64,000 nt of DNA from Solea solea (Eukaryota > Chordata > Actinopteri > Pleuronectiformes > Soleidae), in contig NC_081146.1 in the NCBI RefSeq assembly GCF_958295425.1, forward strand, positions 1,008,501 to 1,072,500, given 5' to 3'. The position numbers were made by a program, and so were the translations under genes. Below, piece after piece: positions 62,331-64,000 of this stretch. Positions within the stretch are counted from its first letter, which is position 1. Every line of letters begins with the position of its first letter. The notes below the pieces were generated by a model. The model did not search any database, was not told where the DNA came from, and worked only from the letters and a program-made list of their open reading frames with translations.

Positions 62331-63400
62331 ATCTTCTTCATCCTCTCTGACTCCGACTTCATCCTTGTATCTCCCTCCTCCTCCTCATCATTTCATCATT
62401 CACTCTCCTCTCTTTTCATTGTCGTCTTCTTTTCTTCTCGTTTTTCAATCACGTTCTTCTTCACCTTTTCCCCTCATTTGTTTCCTTCCTGTAAATACTT
62501 CTCATACTCCTTTCCTCCTCTCCTCTCTCACCCCTTGTGTTTATCCCTTCCTTTCCTCACCCTCTCCTCACTGACAGGGCTGATAGTTTTAATTCAGCAC
62601 AAACAAACATGAGAACTCCTCACTTCACACTTCTCTTCCTCAATCTGCCTTTTCTCTTTGTTTACATGTCCACTGAGAAGAACTCCCAGCATCCTTTGTG
62701 TCTCTCTCTCCCTCTCTAATTGGGCAGCCTTTGATCTGTATGTTAACCAACAATTAGTCGACAGCTCCTCAACACTAACATGCTTTTTAATGGATTTAAT
62801 TAAATGGGGTGTGTGTGTGTGTGTGTGCGTGTGTGTGCGTGTGTGTGTGTAGATCAGCTCAAAGTGAAACAGGCCTAAAAAGGGTTGTCACGGAAACGCA
62901 ATCAAACTGTGAGTGAACACAGCTCAGTTAGCACCTGACATTAGCATCACATCACACCTCCCTGTCTGTAATCACACACACACACACACACGTAAAAGTG
63001 TCATATTGCAAGTATAAAAACTTAAACTGTGATTGTTTAAAAACTTGGTTTGGTTTGATTGTTTAAAAAGTTACAACCACGTCTCTAAGTTCAAGTGTGA
63101 CAACACTGTGAGGCTCCTGATCGTGTGTATGTGGAAATTCTTCACAGTTTAAAAGGGTAAACAAAGGACAAATATTTAAATTGACATGGTCTTTACAATC
63201 GTACATGGTCGTCAGAAGATACTCTTCAGATAGGAAGTGATGAAACCTCTCCTCTCCTGACTCTACGTGTCTCTACGTGTCCACACTGCTCACCAGAGAA
63301 ATGCTTTGTGGGAAACGGAGTCTGACACACTGACACACTGATGACTCGTTACCGCTGCCGCTGGAGCCAGACACTTACTGCCATTATTGCAATTACTGCG
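62331..63400. other. stretch without a recognised gene
   Basis: A TC-rich part (62340-62580), then unique-looking sequence with short (TG)n near 62811-62850 and (CA)n near 62974-62992. No exon found. Confidence 0.55.
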
Positions 63401-63404
63401 ATTA

Positions 63405-64000
63405 CTGCATTTACAGAGTTTCCTGAGTTTACTGCGTTTCCTGAGTTTACTGCGTTTCCTGAGTTTACTGAGTTTACTGTTTCCTGCGTTTCCTGAGTTT
63501 CCTGCGTTTCTTGAGTTTACTGCGTTTCCTGAGTTTACTGCGTTTCCTGAGTTTCCTGAGTTTCCTGAGTTTACTGCGTTTCTTGAGTTTACTGCGTTTC
63601 CTGAGTTTACTGCGCTTATTGAGTTCCCTAAATTTACTGCGTTTCCTGAGTTTACTGCGTTTCCTGAGTTTACTGCATTTCCTGAGTTTACTGCGCTTAT
63701 TGAGTTTCCTGAATTTACTGCGTTTCCTGAGTTTACTGCATTTCCTGAGTTTACTGCGCTTATTGAGTTTCCTGAATTTACTGCGTTTCCTGAGTTTACT
63801 GAGTTTACTGCGTTTCCTGAGTTAACTGCGTTTCCTGAGTTTACTGCTTTTCCTGAGTTTCCTGAGTTTACTGCGCTTACTGAGTTTACTCAGTTTATTG
63901 AGTTTACTGACTACTGAGTTTACTGAGTTTACTATGTTTACTGAATTTATTGTGTTTACTGAGTTTTCTGAGTTTCCTGAGTTTCCTGAGTTTACTGCGT
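63405..64000. repeat. 9-bp minisatellite (CTGAGTTTA/CTGCGTTTC)
   Basis: More than 60 copies of a 9-bp unit, running off the right edge of the window. Plus-strand frames of FPEFTA repeats are by-products. Confidence 0.93.

Overview
The window is vertebrate nuclear DNA, most likely from a teleost fish. Small phase-consistent exons with GT-AG introns lie in DNA crowded with microsatellites, minisatellites and fish-type transposable elements (several LINE lineages, a DIRS-like remnant, hAT-like and foldback elements). No bacterial or viral gene layout, rRNA or tRNA was seen.

One host gene crosses the whole annotated part on the minus strand. I could place 27 exons (48516 down to 272, about 6.14 kb of coding sequence, about 2046 codons) whose intron phases all agree and which contain no stop. 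In order of translation they encode about 14 to 15 cadherin repeats (exons at 48.5 to 10.3 kb), a membrane-distal conserved segment and cysteine box, an EGF domain, a laminin G domain and a second EGF domain. This order is that of the type III (DN-cadherin / Hz-cadherin, 'neural-cadherin-like') classical cadherins. Both gene ends lie outside: the signal peptide and first repeats above 48.5 kb were not found, and the second laminin G, membrane and catenin-binding parts should lie below base 1.

The introns hold almost everything else. 0.45-3.97 kb: 42-bp array. 4.46-5.51 kb: 1.05-kb palindromic element. 6.07-7.01 kb: 40-bp array. 7.6-8.6 kb: a MITE split by a hAT element. 13.1-16.0 kb: broken LINE. 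16.5-17.7 kb: DIRS-like remnant. 19.9-27.8 kb: Tx1-like LINE sitting in a (GA)n tract and itself split by another LINE. 28.2-30.7 kb: 44-bp array. 31.2-33.2 kb: 12-bp array. 34.2-35.3 kb: two arrays. 35.6-37.4 kb: L2-like LINE. 41.8-45.9 kb: 9-bp array split by a LINE remnant. 46.7-48.2 kb: 22-bp array. 51.2-55.7 kb: 6-bp-based array. 48.5-64 kb carries repeats and one unrecognised broken ORF but no exon I could support.

The most unusual observation is that three intronic tandem arrays have amplified a splice site of the exon they touch: the acceptor of the exon at 28077-28220 (some 45 copies), the donor of the exon at 35351-35523 (about 17 copies), and the donor of the exon at 37748-37918 (about 8 copies, all spaced by multiples of three). 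No new defence or metabolic system was found; the interest lies in gene architecture and in nested, target-specific mobile elements.
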